A stretch of DNA of 64,000 bases from Candidatus Zixiibacteriota bacterium. GTDB taxonomy: Bacteria > Zixibacteria > MSB-5A5 > GN15 > JAAZOE01. This document shows positions 28,376 to 39,391 of the stretch, piece after piece. Location of the stretch: the NCBI GenBank assembly GCA_030668485.1, contig DAOUTW010000018.1:1-64000 (forward strand). The letters run 5' to 3'. Numbering within the stretch: position 1 is the stretch's first letter; the number at the start of each line of letters is the position of its first letter. The notes beneath the pieces were generated by a model. The model saw only the letters and a program-made list of their open reading frames with translations, had not been told where the DNA came from and searched no databases. Both the position numbers and the translations under genes were made by a program.

Positions 28376-29800
28376 CTAAAACGGCGATGATGCTTCCGGG
28401 GGTTCTACCGGGCCGGACATTCCTGCTGCCAGGTTTTCGAACCGGGCGAATTCCTTGAGGAACGACAAGGTCACGGTTCCGGTCGGGCCGTTACGCTGCT
28501 TGGAAATAATAATTTCAGATTTCCCTTTGGACTCAAGAAACTTGGGATCATTCTGATCGAGATGCGACAAATAATATTCCGGGCGGTAAACGAACATCAC
28601 CAAGTCGGCGTCCTGCTCGATTGCACCCGATTCTCTCAGATCGGATAGCTGCGGCCGCTTGTCGCCGCCGCGCTGTTCGACCATACGAGATAACTGGCTG
28701 CAGGCAACGACCGGTACGCTCAATTCTTTGGCCAGCCCTTTTAAGCCCCGCGAAATCTGCGAAATTTCCTGCTGGCGGTTTTCCGATCGGCGGCTGCCGC
28801 TCATCATCTGCATATAGTCGATGATAACCAGTCCCAGATCAACCTGCGATGCCAGCCGTCGCGCCTTGGCTCTCATCTCGAGCACCGTCATCGCCGGAGA
28901 ATCGTCGATATACATCTTGGCTTCGGCCAGCGGTCCGCCGAATCGTCCCAGCCGTTCATAATCGGTTTCCGACAGGCGACCGGTGCGCAATTTATGAGAC
29001 GAAATCCGGGCACGACCGCAAATCATTCGCAAAGCCAGTTGTTCCTTTGACATTTCCAGAGAGAAAAACGCTGCCGCTTTGCCGGTTTCGAGACAGAAAT
29101 TTTCAGAGAGATTAAGGGCCAGCGCCGATTTTCCCATCGACGGACGACCGGCGACAATGATCAAATCGCCCCGATGAAACCCCGCGGTCAAGGCATCGAG
29201 ATCCTTGAAACCGGTCGGGAAACCGACCAGGCCTCCCTTGGTGTCTTTGTATTCCTCGATCGCCTCAAACGTTCGCGGCAGCAGATCCTTGACGCTGGTG
29301 AAATCAGATTTCAGGCGGTCTTCGGAAATCGCAAAAATCTTCTGTTCCGCCGCATCCAGCAGATCATCGACATCCTCTTCCTGACGGAAACACTGTCCGA
29401 TAATATCTGATGAGGCGGTGATAAGGTCGCGCAAGGTCGCTTTTTCGAGGACGATATTGGCATAATATTCGGAGTTGGCGGCTGTCGCCACACCGCTGGC
29501 CAGTTCCGTCAAATAGGTACGACCGCCGCAATCGTCAAGATCACCGGCGCGTTCCAATTCCTCCGCCACCGTTGTAATATCTGCCGGCTGAGAATGCTCA
29601 TAAAGGCCGATCACGGCATCGAAAATTTTCCGGTGTGAGGGAGCATAAAATCTGCGGCTGCTACCGAGAGCCTCGACCGCTTTGGCAATCGCTCCCTGAT
29701 CTATCAGCATCGCGCCCAGCACCGCCTGTTCGGCATCATGCGAATGAGGCGGAGTGTGTCCCGTGCGTTGCTGGCTATTTGTCTTTGTTGATCCGTTCAT
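28376..29800 (-). CDS. dnaB: Replicative DNA helicase
   Basis: PPHSHDAEQAVLGAML, GRPSMGKSALALN, VIIDYMQMM, DLRESGAIEQDADLVMFVYR. Confidence 0.95.
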   Translation of the reverse strand: MNGSTKTNSQQRTGHTPPHSHDAEQAVLGAMLIDQGAIAKAVEALGSSRRFYAPSHRKIFDAVIGLYEHSQPADITTVAEELERAGDLDDCGGRTYLTELASGVATAANSEYYANIVLEKATLRDLITASSDIIGQCFRQEEDVDDLLDAAEQKIFAISEDRLKSDFTSVKDLLPRTFEAIEEYKDTKGGLVGFPTGFKDLDALTAGFHRGDLIIVAGRPSMGKSALALNLSENFCLETGKAAAFFSLEMSKEQLALRMICGRARISSHKLRTGRLSETDYERLGRFGGPLAEAKMYIDDSPAMTVLEMRAKARRLASQVDLGLVIIDYMQMMSGSRRSENRQQEISQISRGLKGLAKELSVPVVACSQLSRMVEQRGGDKRPQLSDLRESGAIEQDADLVMFVYRPEYYLSHLDQNDPKFLESKGKSEIIISKQRNGPTGTVTLSFLKEFARFENLAAGMSGPVEPPEASSPF

Positions 29801-30590
29801 GTTCCGCCATTAAGGTCTGCATATCTTCCCAGGTCGGCCGCTTGTATTGCTGAAAACGCAAAAGCGCCGCCGGATGGTAGGTTACTATCAAAGGAATATC
29901 TTCGAAACGATGCCATTCTCCGCGTAATTTGCCCAGAGGAGTCGTCGTCTGCAACAGGCCATGAGCCGCAATACGTCCCAAGGCACAGATTAATTGCGGC
30001 TTGATCAATCTGATCTGCTCTTTCAAATAGGGCATGCAAAGCTTCATCTCATCCGGCTGAGGATCGCGGTTGTCCGGAGGACGGCATTTGAGAATATTCG
30101 CGATATAGACATCATCGCGGGTAATACCCATCGCGATAATAATCTTATCAAGGAGTTTCCCGGCTCGCCCTACAAACGGCTCACCCTGCTGATCTTCATC
30201 CCGGCCCGGCGCCTCGCCGATGAACATAATATCGGCATTGGGATTGCCCACGCCGTACACGAATTTGGTACGGGTCAGCCCCAACGGGCATTTGGTGCAG
30301 TCGCATATCGCCTGACGATGATCATCCACGCCGGTGAATTCGACTGTCTGGTTTGGTGAAGTCTGATCCATGATTGATGTTTGATCGCCCGCATCGGGAG
30401 TGATACTTCCCGCGGCCATTTCGGCGAAGTGCTCCTCGGTTGATTTTATTTCATTCGTAGTTGATTGCGAAATATTATCATAACTTCGGTGCTGCTCAAA
30501 AATTATTTCCTTGTGACCCAGTTCCGCCTGACAACTCAACGCCCGGCGGGCCAGATCATAAACTTCCCTGATTTCGTCGTCAAACGCCAT
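29775..30590 (-). CDS. Type-4 uracil-DNA glycosylase (Fe-S)
   Basis: CTKCPLGLTRTKFVYGVGNPNADIMFIGEAPGRDEDQQGEPFVGRAGKLLD; start chosen at internal Met. Confidence 0.9.
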   Translation of the reverse strand: MAFDDEIREVYDLARRALSCQAELGHKEIIFEQHRSYDNISQSTTNEIKSTEEHFAEMAAGSITPDAGDQTSIMDQTSPNQTVEFTGVDDHRQAICDCTKCPLGLTRTKFVYGVGNPNADIMFIGEAPGRDEDQQGEPFVGRAGKLLDKIIIAMGITRDDVYIANILKCRPPDNRDPQPDEMKLCMPYLKEQIRLIKPQLICALGRIAAHGLLQTTTPLGKLRGEWHRFEDIPLIVTYHPAALLRFQQYKRPTWEDMQTLMAEHERINKDK

Positions 30591-30824
30591 TTGCCGACCC
30601 TGAATTCCCTTGCTTTGATTTTCCCTACTTTTCCCGGCGTCTGCCGGAATATCCCTGAACCGGCACACCGACGCCGGATAACCCCTCAGATTCGTATGTC
30701 ATTCAATTTAAGGCTACTATTTACTATAATGACGACTGGCCCGGAAATCAATTCTATTTTTAAATTAGACGGCCTGTGACGCAAAAAACTGCAAGAGTGA
30801 CGAGAATTAACGATTGTTCACGGT

Positions 30825-32027
30825 CTAATTGCTGTCGGAAGGAAGAATATATTCCCAGATTCGGGCCGCGATCTCATCTTTGGGAGCCTTGTCGACCGCC
30901 AGAGAATCGCCTGACTTGGAAAGAATCGTCACCCGGTTGGTATCGCCGTCAAATCCAGCCCCATCTTCATTGGCATTATTGACCACGATGAAATCCAAAT
31001 TCTTGGCCTTTAATTTCTTTTTGGAATTTTCGATTTCGTTCTCGGTTTCCAGAGAGAACCCGACCATAACCTGGGATTCTTTGCGATTGGCCGACAATTT
31101 CATGAGAATATCGACGGTCGGAACCAGTTCGACCTTCATCCCCTTGTCACATTTTTTTATTTTCTGATCGAAGCTGATCGCCGGTTTATAATCTGCCGGC
31201 GCCGCCGCCATCACCAGGAAGTCGGCATCTGCAAATTCTGCCTCCACCGCCTGCGCCATCTGCTCGGTCGTCTCGATCTTAGCTACTTTAACACCCGGCG
31301 GATCTTCAAGACTCACCGGACCAGCCACAAGGTGAACCTCGCCGCCCAGTCTTTCGGCCTCGCGAGCCAGCGCATATCCCATCTTCCCCGATGATCGATT
31401 CGAGATAAAACGGACCGGATCGATAGATTCCCGACAGGCTCCGGCGGTTACCACAACTTTTTTTCCGGCCAGCGGTCCGCCCCGACCGATTTCGGCGGCA
31501 ATCAATTCGAAAATATCTTCCGGCTCCGCCATGCGGCCGGCGCCATAACTCTTGCAGGCCATTTCTCCGACGCCGACATCGGCCATGACATGCCCCATCG
31601 CCTGGAGGGTCTCGATATTTTTCTGCACCGTTGGATTGGCGAACATCCCCTCGTTCATCGACGGCGCCCAGATCACTTTTCGCTGTGTGGCGCAGATTAT
31701 GGTCGCCAGCAATGACGAACAGAAGCCATGGGACACCTGGGCAATCAAATCGGCCGTGGCCGGGGAAACGACGATCAGGTCGGGCCATTTGGAATAGCTG
31801 ATATGATGAGTGCCGGCGAATCGGTCTTTGGGGAACATCTCCACCGGAACCTCGCGGTCGGTCAGGGCCTCGAAAGTTAACGGCGTAATGAATTTGGTTG
31901 CCGCCTCGGTCATAACCACCTGGACTTCCGCCCCGGCTTTGACCAACAGCCTGACCAGATAGGCGGATTTGTAGGCCGCAATCCCGCCGCTGATCCCGAT
32001 AAGGATTTTTCGATTAGTCAGTTTCAT
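30825..32027 (-). CDS. coaBC: Bifunctional phosphopantothenoylcysteine decarboxylase/synthetase
   Basis: GISGGIAAYKSAYLVRLL; SNRSSGKMGYALA. Confidence 0.94.
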   Translation of the reverse strand: MKLTNRKILIGISGGIAAYKSAYLVRLLVKAGAEVQVVMTEAATKFITPLTFEALTDREVPVEMFPKDRFAGTHHISYSKWPDLIVVSPATADLIAQVSHGFCSSLLATIICATQRKVIWAPSMNEGMFANPTVQKNIETLQAMGHVMADVGVGEMACKSYGAGRMAEPEDIFELIAAEIGRGGPLAGKKVVVTAGACRESIDPVRFISNRSSGKMGYALAREAERLGGEVHLVAGPVSLEDPPGVKVAKIETTEQMAQAVEAEFADADFLVMAAAPADYKPAISFDQKIKKCDKGMKVELVPTVDILMKLSANRKESQVMVGFSLETENEIENSKKKLKAKNLDFIVVNNANEDGAGFDGDTNRVTILSKSGDSLAVDKAPKDEIAARIWEYILPSDSN

Positions 32028-32041
32028 AGAAAGCGACCGAA

Positions 32042-32527
32042 CTAATTGATCGGTTCACTATCCGGATCGCCCGCCCAGACGGCGTAAGGAAATTCCGACG
32101 AGCCGGTGTCAAACATTGCCACAGAGGCGAGAATTTTCATTTCACCGATATCGATCGGATCGTTGACAAACAGGGCGCATCGATCAAGGATCATTTCCAT
32201 TTGTTCCGGAGTCAGTAAATTCAATTGCCGCAATTGCAACAGATAGCCGAATGCCTCGGGTGATATGACTCCCCGCTCGGCCTCGGAAAGAATTCGTACC
32301 GATCGACGGCTAATCTTTTTTTCGGAGAAAGAAAAACTATCCGGATAATCTTCAAAATGCTGCAACAGCCAGTTGTATGCCGACGATATTTCACTGTCGG
32401 TAAAACCCATAGATCGAAGATCGGCCGACATTTCATCTATGTTGCCTATCGTACCTTGATGATCAGTCAACTGATTCATCAGGTAAACAACTATTTCCAA
32501 AATCTTATCTTGCACAACACCTCTCAC
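32042..32527 (-). CDS. DUF494 / Smg-like protein
   Basis: DKILEIVVYLMNQ...MGFTDSEISSAYNWL...RSVRILSEAERGVISPEAFGYL. Confidence 0.75.
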   Translation of the reverse strand: MRGVVQDKILEIVVYLMNQLTDHQGTIGNIDEMSADLRSMGFTDSEISSAYNWLLQHFEDYPDSFSFSEKKISRRSVRILSEAERGVISPEAFGYLLQLRQLNLLTPEQMEMILDRCALFVNDPIDIGEMKILASVAMFDTGSSEFPYAVWAGDPDSEPIN

Positions 32528-32585
32528 TCTAGTGTACTTTCAGAATTTAACCAGAGTTTTAAAATATAGCAAGCACTATGTTATC

Positions 32586-34169
32586 CTAATGACGGAAATG
32601 CCGTATTCCGGTAAACACCATGCTAACACCACACCGGTCCGCAGCAGCAATAACATCGGGATCACCCTTTGAACCACCGGGTTGGATAAAGGCCGTGACT
32701 CCTTTCTCGGCAACGACTTCCAGACCATCCGGCATCGGGAAAAAAGCATCGGAAGCACAGGTGCCGCCTTTGGCTCGGTCGCCGGCCCGCTTGACTGCCA
32801 GATACGACGAATCGACCCGGGAGGTTTGTCCCATCCCGATCCCGACCGCCGCCTTGCCCTTGCAAATCAGTACCGCATTTGATTTTACATGCTTGACAAG
32901 TTTGAACCCGAAAATCAACGATTCCATTTCCTCTTCGGTGGGCTGCTTTTTGGTCGGAATTGTCAATTGTCCCGGATCCAGATCCAGATTATCTCGTTCC
33001 TGCACCAGAATTCCGCCCCGGACATATTTGAAAACCTTGTCTGTGGTCGGCAGATTTTCCGCTATCGCCGGAAGCGACAGCAAACGACGCTGTTTTTTCT
33101 TCCTGAGCAACGCCAGCGCTTCATCGGTGAATCCGGGAGCCAGAATACATTCGACAAATTTCGTTTTGTGTAGAAGGGGCGCCACCTCCATATCGACGAT
33201 CCGATTCAATCCGATAATCGAACCGAAGGCCGACAGAGGATCGGTTTCATATGCCATTTGATAGGCATCGGCAATATTATCAGCCGCCGCCGCTCCGCAA
33301 GGATTGGCATGCTTGACCACCGCCGCGAACGGATCGGCATAATCGAGGATCATATCCAGAGTCGCGTCGATATCGGAAATATTGTTGTATGAAAGTTCCT
33401 TGCCGGCATGCTGCACGGCATCGGCCAGCGTCGGTCCTTCATACCCTTTCAGACGATAAAACGCCGCCGACTGATGCGGGTTCTCACCGTATCTCATATC
33501 CTGGACTTTTCGGAATCCGAGACCGAATCTATTTTCTCCGCCGCTGTCATCGGTTGACGAAACCGGCTTGGCCGTCCCGGAGAAATAACCGGAAATGGCG
33601 CTATCATAGCGGGCTGTCAGGGCGAAGGCCTTGCTTGTAAGGTTTTTCCGTGTTTCCAGAGTTAAGGCGCCTTCGTTTTCGGACAACTCCTTGATTATCC
33701 CGGCATAATCGGTCGGTTCGGTGACCACCGCAACGCTGTCGCTGTTTTTGGCCGCAGCGCGGACCATCGTCGGACCGCCGACATCGATATTCTCAACCTT
33801 GTCATTATGAGTAGAATTGGGGTCGGCCAGAGTCTGTTCGAAAGGATAAAGATTGACCACCACCAGGTCGATCCGTTTGTATTCCTGCTGCGACATTTCG
33901 GCCAGATGATCGTCATTGTCACGTTTGTACAAAATCCCGGCATGCACCTTGGGATGGAGTGTCTTGACCCGTCCGTTCAGAATTTCCGGGGCACCGGTAA
34001 AAGTGGCGATCGAAATGACATGAACACCGGCCTCTTTCAGCTTCGCCAGGGTGCCGCCGGTTGAAATTATCTCGACACCGAGTTCATCAAGTTTTTGAGC
34101 CAGTTCAATCAGACCCGTCTTATCCGAAACTGAAATCAGCGCCCGCTTTATTTTCACCAAATCTTCCAT
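32586..34169 (-). CDS. purH: AICAR transformylase / IMP cyclohydrolase
   Basis: KRALISVSDKTGLIELAQ, DVGGPTMVRAAAKN, HANPCGAA. Confidence 0.95.
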   Translation of the reverse strand: MEDLVKIKRALISVSDKTGLIELAQKLDELGVEIISTGGTLAKLKEAGVHVISIATFTGAPEILNGRVKTLHPKVHAGILYKRDNDDHLAEMSQQEYKRIDLVVVNLYPFEQTLADPNSTHNDKVENIDVGGPTMVRAAAKNSDSVAVVTEPTDYAGIIKELSENEGALTLETRKNLTSKAFALTARYDSAISGYFSGTAKPVSSTDDSGGENRFGLGFRKVQDMRYGENPHQSAAFYRLKGYEGPTLADAVQHAGKELSYNNISDIDATLDMILDYADPFAAVVKHANPCGAAAADNIADAYQMAYETDPLSAFGSIIGLNRIVDMEVAPLLHKTKFVECILAPGFTDEALALLRKKKQRRLLSLPAIAENLPTTDKVFKYVRGGILVQERDNLDLDPGQLTIPTKKQPTEEEMESLIFGFKLVKHVKSNAVLICKGKAAVGIGMGQTSRVDSSYLAVKRAGDRAKGGTCASDAFFPMPDGLEVVAEKGVTAFIQPGGSKGDPDVIAAADRCGVSMVFTGIRHFRH

Positions 34170-34181
34170 TGTCTCCCTCCA

Positions 34182-35072
34182 TTAGTCGGTCAAACGCGCG
34201 ACCACTTCCTGGTACTTCCTTAGCGTCTTTTGTACCACCTCATCCGGAAGCTCCGGACCCGGGGCGGTTTTGTTCCAATCGAGCGTGTCAAGATAATCGC
34301 GAACGATCTGTTTGTCAAATGATGGTTGCGATTGTCCCGGCTGATATTTATCCATCGGCCAGAAGCGTGACGAATCGGGCGTCATGACCTCGTCGATAAT
34401 CATCAACTTTTCTCCATCAAACCCGAATTCAAACTTGGTATCGGCGATAATGATCCCTTTAGTCAAAGCGAATTCGGCCCCTTTGGTATAGACCTCAAGC
34501 GATTTGTCCCGACACAGAGCCGCCGTTTCCGGACCGACCATCTCGACCATCTTTTCAAACGAGATATTGATATCATGCCCTTCCTCGGCCTTGGTCGAGG
34601 GAGTGAAAATCGATTGTGGCAATTTATCCGATTCTTTGAGGTCATCGGGAAATTCGATATTATGCAGGGTGGAGCTGCCTTCGGCGCGAGCTTTCTTATA
34701 TTCCTTCCACATCGAACCGGAGATATATCCCCGAACGATACATTCGACATCGACTCGTTTTGCCTTTTTAACGATCATCGACCGACCCTCAAGAACCTCG
34801 GCGTATTTCTTCAATTCGTCGGGATATTCTTCTATGTCCGCCGTGATCATGTGATTGTCGATAACGTCCTTGAGGAAATCGAACCAGAACACCGAGATCG
34901 CGGTGAGGACTTTTCCCCTTCCCGGGATACCGTTCGGCATGACCACATCGAAGGCCGATACCCGGTCGGTAGCGATAAACAACAGCCGATCGCCCAGGTC
35001 ATAAATATCTCGGACTTTTCCCCGCCATGAAAGGGGGAATTCTTTTATATCGGTGGTCAGTACTTCCTTCAT
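34182..35072 (-). CDS. purC: SAICAR synthase
   Basis: [53 protein letters not shown]. Confidence 0.95.
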   Translation of the reverse strand: MKEVLTTDIKEFPLSWRGKVRDIYDLGDRLLFIATDRVSAFDVVMPNGIPGRGKVLTAISVFWFDFLKDVIDNHMITADIEEYPDELKKYAEVLEGRSMIVKKAKRVDVECIVRGYISGSMWKEYKKARAEGSSTLHNIEFPDDLKESDKLPQSIFTPSTKAEEGHDINISFEKMVEMVGPETAALCRDKSLEVYTKGAEFALTKGIIIADTKFEFGFDGEKLMIIDEVMTPDSSRFWPMDKYQPGQSQPSFDKQIVRDYLDTLDWNKTAPGPELPDEVVQKTLRKYQEVVARLTD

Positions 35073-35680
35073 TGTTTTCTCTCCTTAAGTATTTTCTCCG
35101 CCAGGCTCTTTATAACCCGCGGATATAACTGATGTTCCACTTCGAGTACCCGTGCGGCCAACGTTTCCGGCGTGTCGTCGGGATAAACCGGTATCTTTTC
35201 CTGTTCAATGATCTGCCCGTGGTCGTAGATTTCGTCCGTATAATGAATAGTTGCGCCGGATTCCTTTTCGCCTGCCTCAATTACCGCCCGGTGAACTCGC
35301 ATACCATACATTCCCTTGCCGCCAAATTTAGGCAACAAAGCCGGGTGGATATTTACGATACGATGGCGGTAAGCTTTTATCACCACCGGCGGAAGCTTTC
35401 TTAAATATCCGGCCAGAGCAATCATATCTACGCCATGCTCGTTCAGGATTCCCAGGAGATGGTGGCCGGCCGTATCACTGTCGGAAAAGCTTTTTCTCAG
35501 GAAGAGATGGCGGTCGATTCCGGCTTTCTCGGCGCGAACCAGCCCATAGGCGTCCTTTTTGTTAGATATCACCAGGACGACTTCGCCGGGAATAGAACCG
35601 CTCCGGCAGCTATCAATTATCGATTGCAGGTTGGACCCGGAACCGGATGCAAACACCGCCAAACGAAGCTTGTCAGCCAT
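35069..35680 (-). CDS. purN: GAR formyltransferase
   Basis: [42 protein letters not shown]. Confidence 0.94.
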   Translation of the reverse strand: MADKLRLAVFASGSGSNLQSIIDSCRSGSIPGEVVLVISNKKDAYGLVRAEKAGIDRHLFLRKSFSDSDTAGHHLLGILNEHGVDMIALAGYLRKLPPVVIKAYRHRIVNIHPALLPKFGGKGMYGMRVHRAVIEAGEKESGATIHYTDEIYDHGQIIEQEKIPVYPDDTPETLAARVLEVEHQLYPRVIKSLAEKILKERKQ

Positions 35681-37124
35681 CCAGTTTCTCCTTGAGCAAT
35701 TTATTAACCATCTCAGGATTGGCCTTCCCGCTGGTCGCCTTCATCACCTGCCCGACAAAGAAATCGAACAATTGCCTTTTGCCCTCTCGATACTTTTGAA
35801 CTTGGATCGCTTCCTGCGTTATTATCTCTTCAATCACTGCTGTCAATTTTGTACTGTCGCTGATCTGCCTCAGATCCTGCTCTTCAATTATTGCCCCGGC
35901 ACTTTTCCCGCTTGCGGCCATTTCCCTGAAAATCTCTTTGGCCATTTTGCCCGATATTATATCTGATTCCAGGCTGCAAAGCAACTCCGCCAGCATGTTT
36001 GGTGTAATAAAAAATTCACCCACCTCAAGTTTTCGTTCATGAATCTCCCGCAACACATCTACCATCAACCAATTAGCTACCCGTTTCGTGTCCTCAACTT
36101 GCGCCGCCACGGCCTCAAAATAATCAGCCAATTCGTTCGACCCGGTTAAAACACCGGCGTCGTATGAAGTAATATCATATTCTTTAGCCAGCCGTTCCCT
36201 TCTGGCATCCGGAAGCTCCGGCTGATCAGATTTTATTTCATCGATCCAAGATTGTTCCAGTTTGATCGGGATCAAATCCGGCTCAGGGAAATAACGGTAA
36301 TCTTCCGACTCTTCTTTGCCACGCATCGCTTCCGATTTCTGATCGTCATCATTCCAAAGGAGCGTTTCTTGAATCACCTTGCCGCCTGCATCCAGAATCG
36401 CGGCGTGCCTTTTAATCTCATAAGCAAGCGCCCGCTCCACCGCTCGAAAGGAATTCAGATTCTTCAATTCCGTCCTCGTTCCGAAAGACTTTTCCCCCCT
36501 GCGCCTGAGCGAAATATTGGCATCGCAACGGAGAGCACCCTTTTCCATATCGCCGGAACAAATCTTAAGATATTGCATGATCAGTTTCAGCTTCGACAGA
36601 AAACGATGAGCCTCCTGCGGGCTGCGAATATCCGGTCGGGTGACAATTTCGAGAAGCGGTACGCCACAGCGATTCAGGTCGATTTTGGTCTCCCCTTCCC
36701 CGCCTTCGGGATGAATCGACTTCCCGGCATCTTCTTCAAGGTGAATCCCGATCAATTCGATATCGCGAGAATATTCAGGCAATTCGATTTGTATCGAACC
36801 GCCAAGCCCGATCGGTGAATCATACTGCGATATTTGGTATCCTTTCGGCAAATCGGGATAAAAATAGTTTTTGCGGGCGAAAATCGAATGTTTCCGTACC
36901 TCGCCGCCGACCGCCAGAATCATCTTGACGGCGTATTCGACGGCACGCCTATTTAGAACCGGCAGAGCGCCGGGATGCCCCAGGCATACCGGGCAGGTCA
37001 GGCTGTTGGGCGCGGCCCCGAATACGATACCGCAGCCACAAAACATTTTGGATTGAGTCTGCAGTTGAGCATGCACCTCCAGCCCGATAACCGCCTCATA
37101 CCCGATTTTATCCACAGTATCCAT
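35673..37124 (-). CDS. gatB: Asp/Glu-tRNA amidotransferase subunit B
   Basis: EAVIGLEVHAQLQTQSKMFCGC; CPVCLGHPGALPVLN. Confidence 0.96.
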   Translation of the reverse strand: MDTVDKIGYEAVIGLEVHAQLQTQSKMFCGCGIVFGAAPNSLTCPVCLGHPGALPVLNRRAVEYAVKMILAVGGEVRKHSIFARKNYFYPDLPKGYQISQYDSPIGLGGSIQIELPEYSRDIELIGIHLEEDAGKSIHPEGGEGETKIDLNRCGVPLLEIVTRPDIRSPQEAHRFLSKLKLIMQYLKICSGDMEKGALRCDANISLRRRGEKSFGTRTELKNLNSFRAVERALAYEIKRHAAILDAGGKVIQETLLWNDDDQKSEAMRGKEESEDYRYFPEPDLIPIKLEQSWIDEIKSDQPELPDARRERLAKEYDITSYDAGVLTGSNELADYFEAVAAQVEDTKRVANWLMVDVLREIHERKLEVGEFFITPNMLAELLCSLESDIISGKMAKEIFREMAASGKSAGAIIEEQDLRQISDSTKLTAVIEEIITQEAIQVQKYREGKRQLFDFFVGQVMKATSGKANPEMVNKLLKEKLDG

Positions 37125-37921
37125 CAGTCTTTACTTTTTGACACCACTCTTTCAAGAAATTGTTCAAATCTGAAATTGAATCTTTCCGGCGCTTCCATAT
37201 TCAGCATATGCCCGACGTCGGGCACAATATCGATTTCCGAATCGGCGATTTTCTCATGGAGGATTTTCGCCAGCGGAATAAAAAAACGGTCCTTATCGCC
37301 GACAAAGATCATGGTCGGGAGCTTGATTCCATCGGCCAGCGTGACATCGTCGCGATCTTTATATTTGCCCCGTTTCGGATCGAGCCATAACAGTCCGCAA
37401 TGGCCTGAGATGATTTCCTTCAACTCCTGCCGCAACTCTTCATTGCGATTGATATAATAAAACAGGGTCGACCTGATCCAGAGTCGTTTGGTTTTTTCCA
37501 CCCCGATGGTCATCGCTTGTTCCCGGAAATCTCTATATTTCGGAGGCGGACTGTATCCCCCGGCGGCGGTATCAACCAGCGTCAACGACATCAGCGTCTC
37601 GGGATAATCTATCGCATACCCCAATGCCGTGGCGCCCCCCATCGACAGACCGACCAGGTGAAACTTATCCAGATGCAGCCCCTTTGTAAAATTGCGCAAA
37701 TCCTCGACCCGGTCCCCCCGCGAATAACCCGACTCGGGACAACATGATTTTCCGTGTCCGCGCGAATCGTAAGCTATCACCCGGTATTTCGGGGAGAAAT
37801 ATTCCATCTGCCGCCGCCACATGCGCCGGTCGAGAGTGAAACCATGCAGGAAAACGATCGGATCACCCGATCCTTGATCATCGTAATAAAGCGTGACTTC
37901 GCCAACTTTGATTTCAGGCAT
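37124..37921 (-). CDS. Alpha/beta hydrolase
   Basis: VFLHGFTLDRRMW, GLSMGGATAL, DVGHMLNMEAPERFN. Confidence 0.88.
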   Translation of the reverse strand: MPEIKVGEVTLYYDDQGSGDPIVFLHGFTLDRRMWRRQMEYFSPKYRVIAYDSRGHGKSCCPESGYSRGDRVEDLRNFTKGLHLDKFHLVGLSMGGATALGYAIDYPETLMSLTLVDTAAGGYSPPPKYRDFREQAMTIGVEKTKRLWIRSTLFYYINRNEELRQELKEIISGHCGLLWLDPKRGKYKDRDDVTLADGIKLPTMIFVGDKDRFFIPLAKILHEKIADSEIDIVPDVGHMLNMEAPERFNFRFEQFLERVVSKSKD

Positions 37922-39374
37922 AATTATATCCTATCATTTGTTCTATTTGTCCGGCTACGGTTAACAATTTTTTCTCTCCGAATGCCGGTGCCATAATCTG
38001 CAATCCAATCGGCCGCCCATCCGCTGTCCTGTCGCAAGGAATCGACATCGCCGGAATACCGGCCAGATTGGCCGGTACCGTCAGGATATCGGACAGATAC
38101 ATCTGAAGCGGATCGCCGGACTTCTCACCGACCCCAAAGGCTGCGGTCGGAGAAGTTGGGGCAAGAATCAGATCGACCGAATCGAATGCTTTATCAAAAT
38201 CAATTTTTATCAATTCCCGGACCTTCTGAGCCTTCCGGTAATAGTTCTCATAATATCCAGCCGACAGAGCAAACGTCCCCAGCATTATCCGCCGTTTAAC
38301 TTCTGTCCCGAACCCCTCGCTTCGTGTCTCGCTATACATCGTATCGAGCCCCTGCTCCCGGCCTGCCGACCGACCATACCTGACACCATCATAACGGGCC
38401 AGGTTGGCCGACGCCTCGGCATTGGCGATCATATAATAAGCAGACACAGCATACTCAGTATGTGGCAACGATATCTTTTCGATTTCATAGCCAGCCGCAT
38501 CAACTTTTTCGATAGTCTTATCAATCATGGTTCGTACTTCGTCATCTATCCCTTCAGAGACATACTCCAACGGAATACCTATACGCGGTTTCTTTGTCGA
38601 TAACTTTTCGATAGACTTTGAATAAGGAGGATGATCAAACTCGGCTGAGGTGCTATCATTCGGATCAAAACCTGCTATCGCCTCATAAGCAAGAGCACAG
38701 TCGGCGACATTCCTCGCCAGCGGCCCGATCTGGTCGGTGGATGACGCAAAGGCAATCAAACCATAGCGGGAAACCGCGCCATAAGTCGGCTTCAGTCCGA
38801 CAACGCCACACAGGGCAGCCGGTTGACGGACCGATCCGCCGGTATCGGAGCCGTAAGCAATCGGAACAATCCCGGCCGCGACCACCGCCGCCGATCCGCC
38901 CGATGATCCTCCGGGAACAAGATCGTCACGAACCGGATTTTTAACCGGTCCGAAGGCGCTGTTTTCATTCGATGATCCCATGGCGAATTCATCCATGTTC
39001 GCCTTGGCAATAATCACCGCTCCGGCTTCTTCCAGTTTTTTTATGCAGGTGGCGTCATACGGCGAAATATAGTTTTCGAGAATTCGGCTGCCGCATGTGG
39101 TTGGATATCCGGAGTAGACGATATTGTCTTTAACGATCACCGGCACCCCTGCCAGAAGCGGTAGTTCGTTTCCTGACGCGACTTTTTGATCTATTTGTTC
39201 AGCCTGGGAAATAGCCTTTTGATGACACAGCGTGATGACGGCATTGAGACGCCGACCCTCGCTGTCGGCCAATTGCAAAGCGGTTTCGGCCAGATCGACC
39301 GCTTTCAATTGCCCGGCTCTGATCCGCCTGACAATCTCGGCGGCTGTTAGCTCTCTATAATCTTTTATCATCAT
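37914..39374 (-). CDS. gatA: Asp/Glu-tRNA amidotransferase subunit A
   Basis: PGGSSGGSAAVVAAG, SDTGGSVRQPAALCGVVGLKPTYG. Confidence 0.96.
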   Translation of the reverse strand: MMIKDYRELTAAEIVRRIRAGQLKAVDLAETALQLADSEGRRLNAVITLCHQKAISQAEQIDQKVASGNELPLLAGVPVIVKDNIVYSGYPTTCGSRILENYISPYDATCIKKLEEAGAVIIAKANMDEFAMGSSNENSAFGPVKNPVRDDLVPGGSSGGSAAVVAAGIVPIAYGSDTGGSVRQPAALCGVVGLKPTYGAVSRYGLIAFASSTDQIGPLARNVADCALAYEAIAGFDPNDSTSAEFDHPPYSKSIEKLSTKKPRIGIPLEYVSEGIDDEVRTMIDKTIEKVDAAGYEIEKISLPHTEYAVSAYYMIANAEASANLARYDGVRYGRSAGREQGLDTMYSETRSEGFGTEVKRRIMLGTFALSAGYYENYYRKAQKVRELIKIDFDKAFDSVDLILAPTSPTAAFGVGEKSGDPLQMYLSDILTVPANLAGIPAMSIPCDRTADGRPIGLQIMAPAFGEKKLLTVAGQIEQMIGYNYA

Positions 39375-39391
39375 TCGGGCGGGCCCGAAGG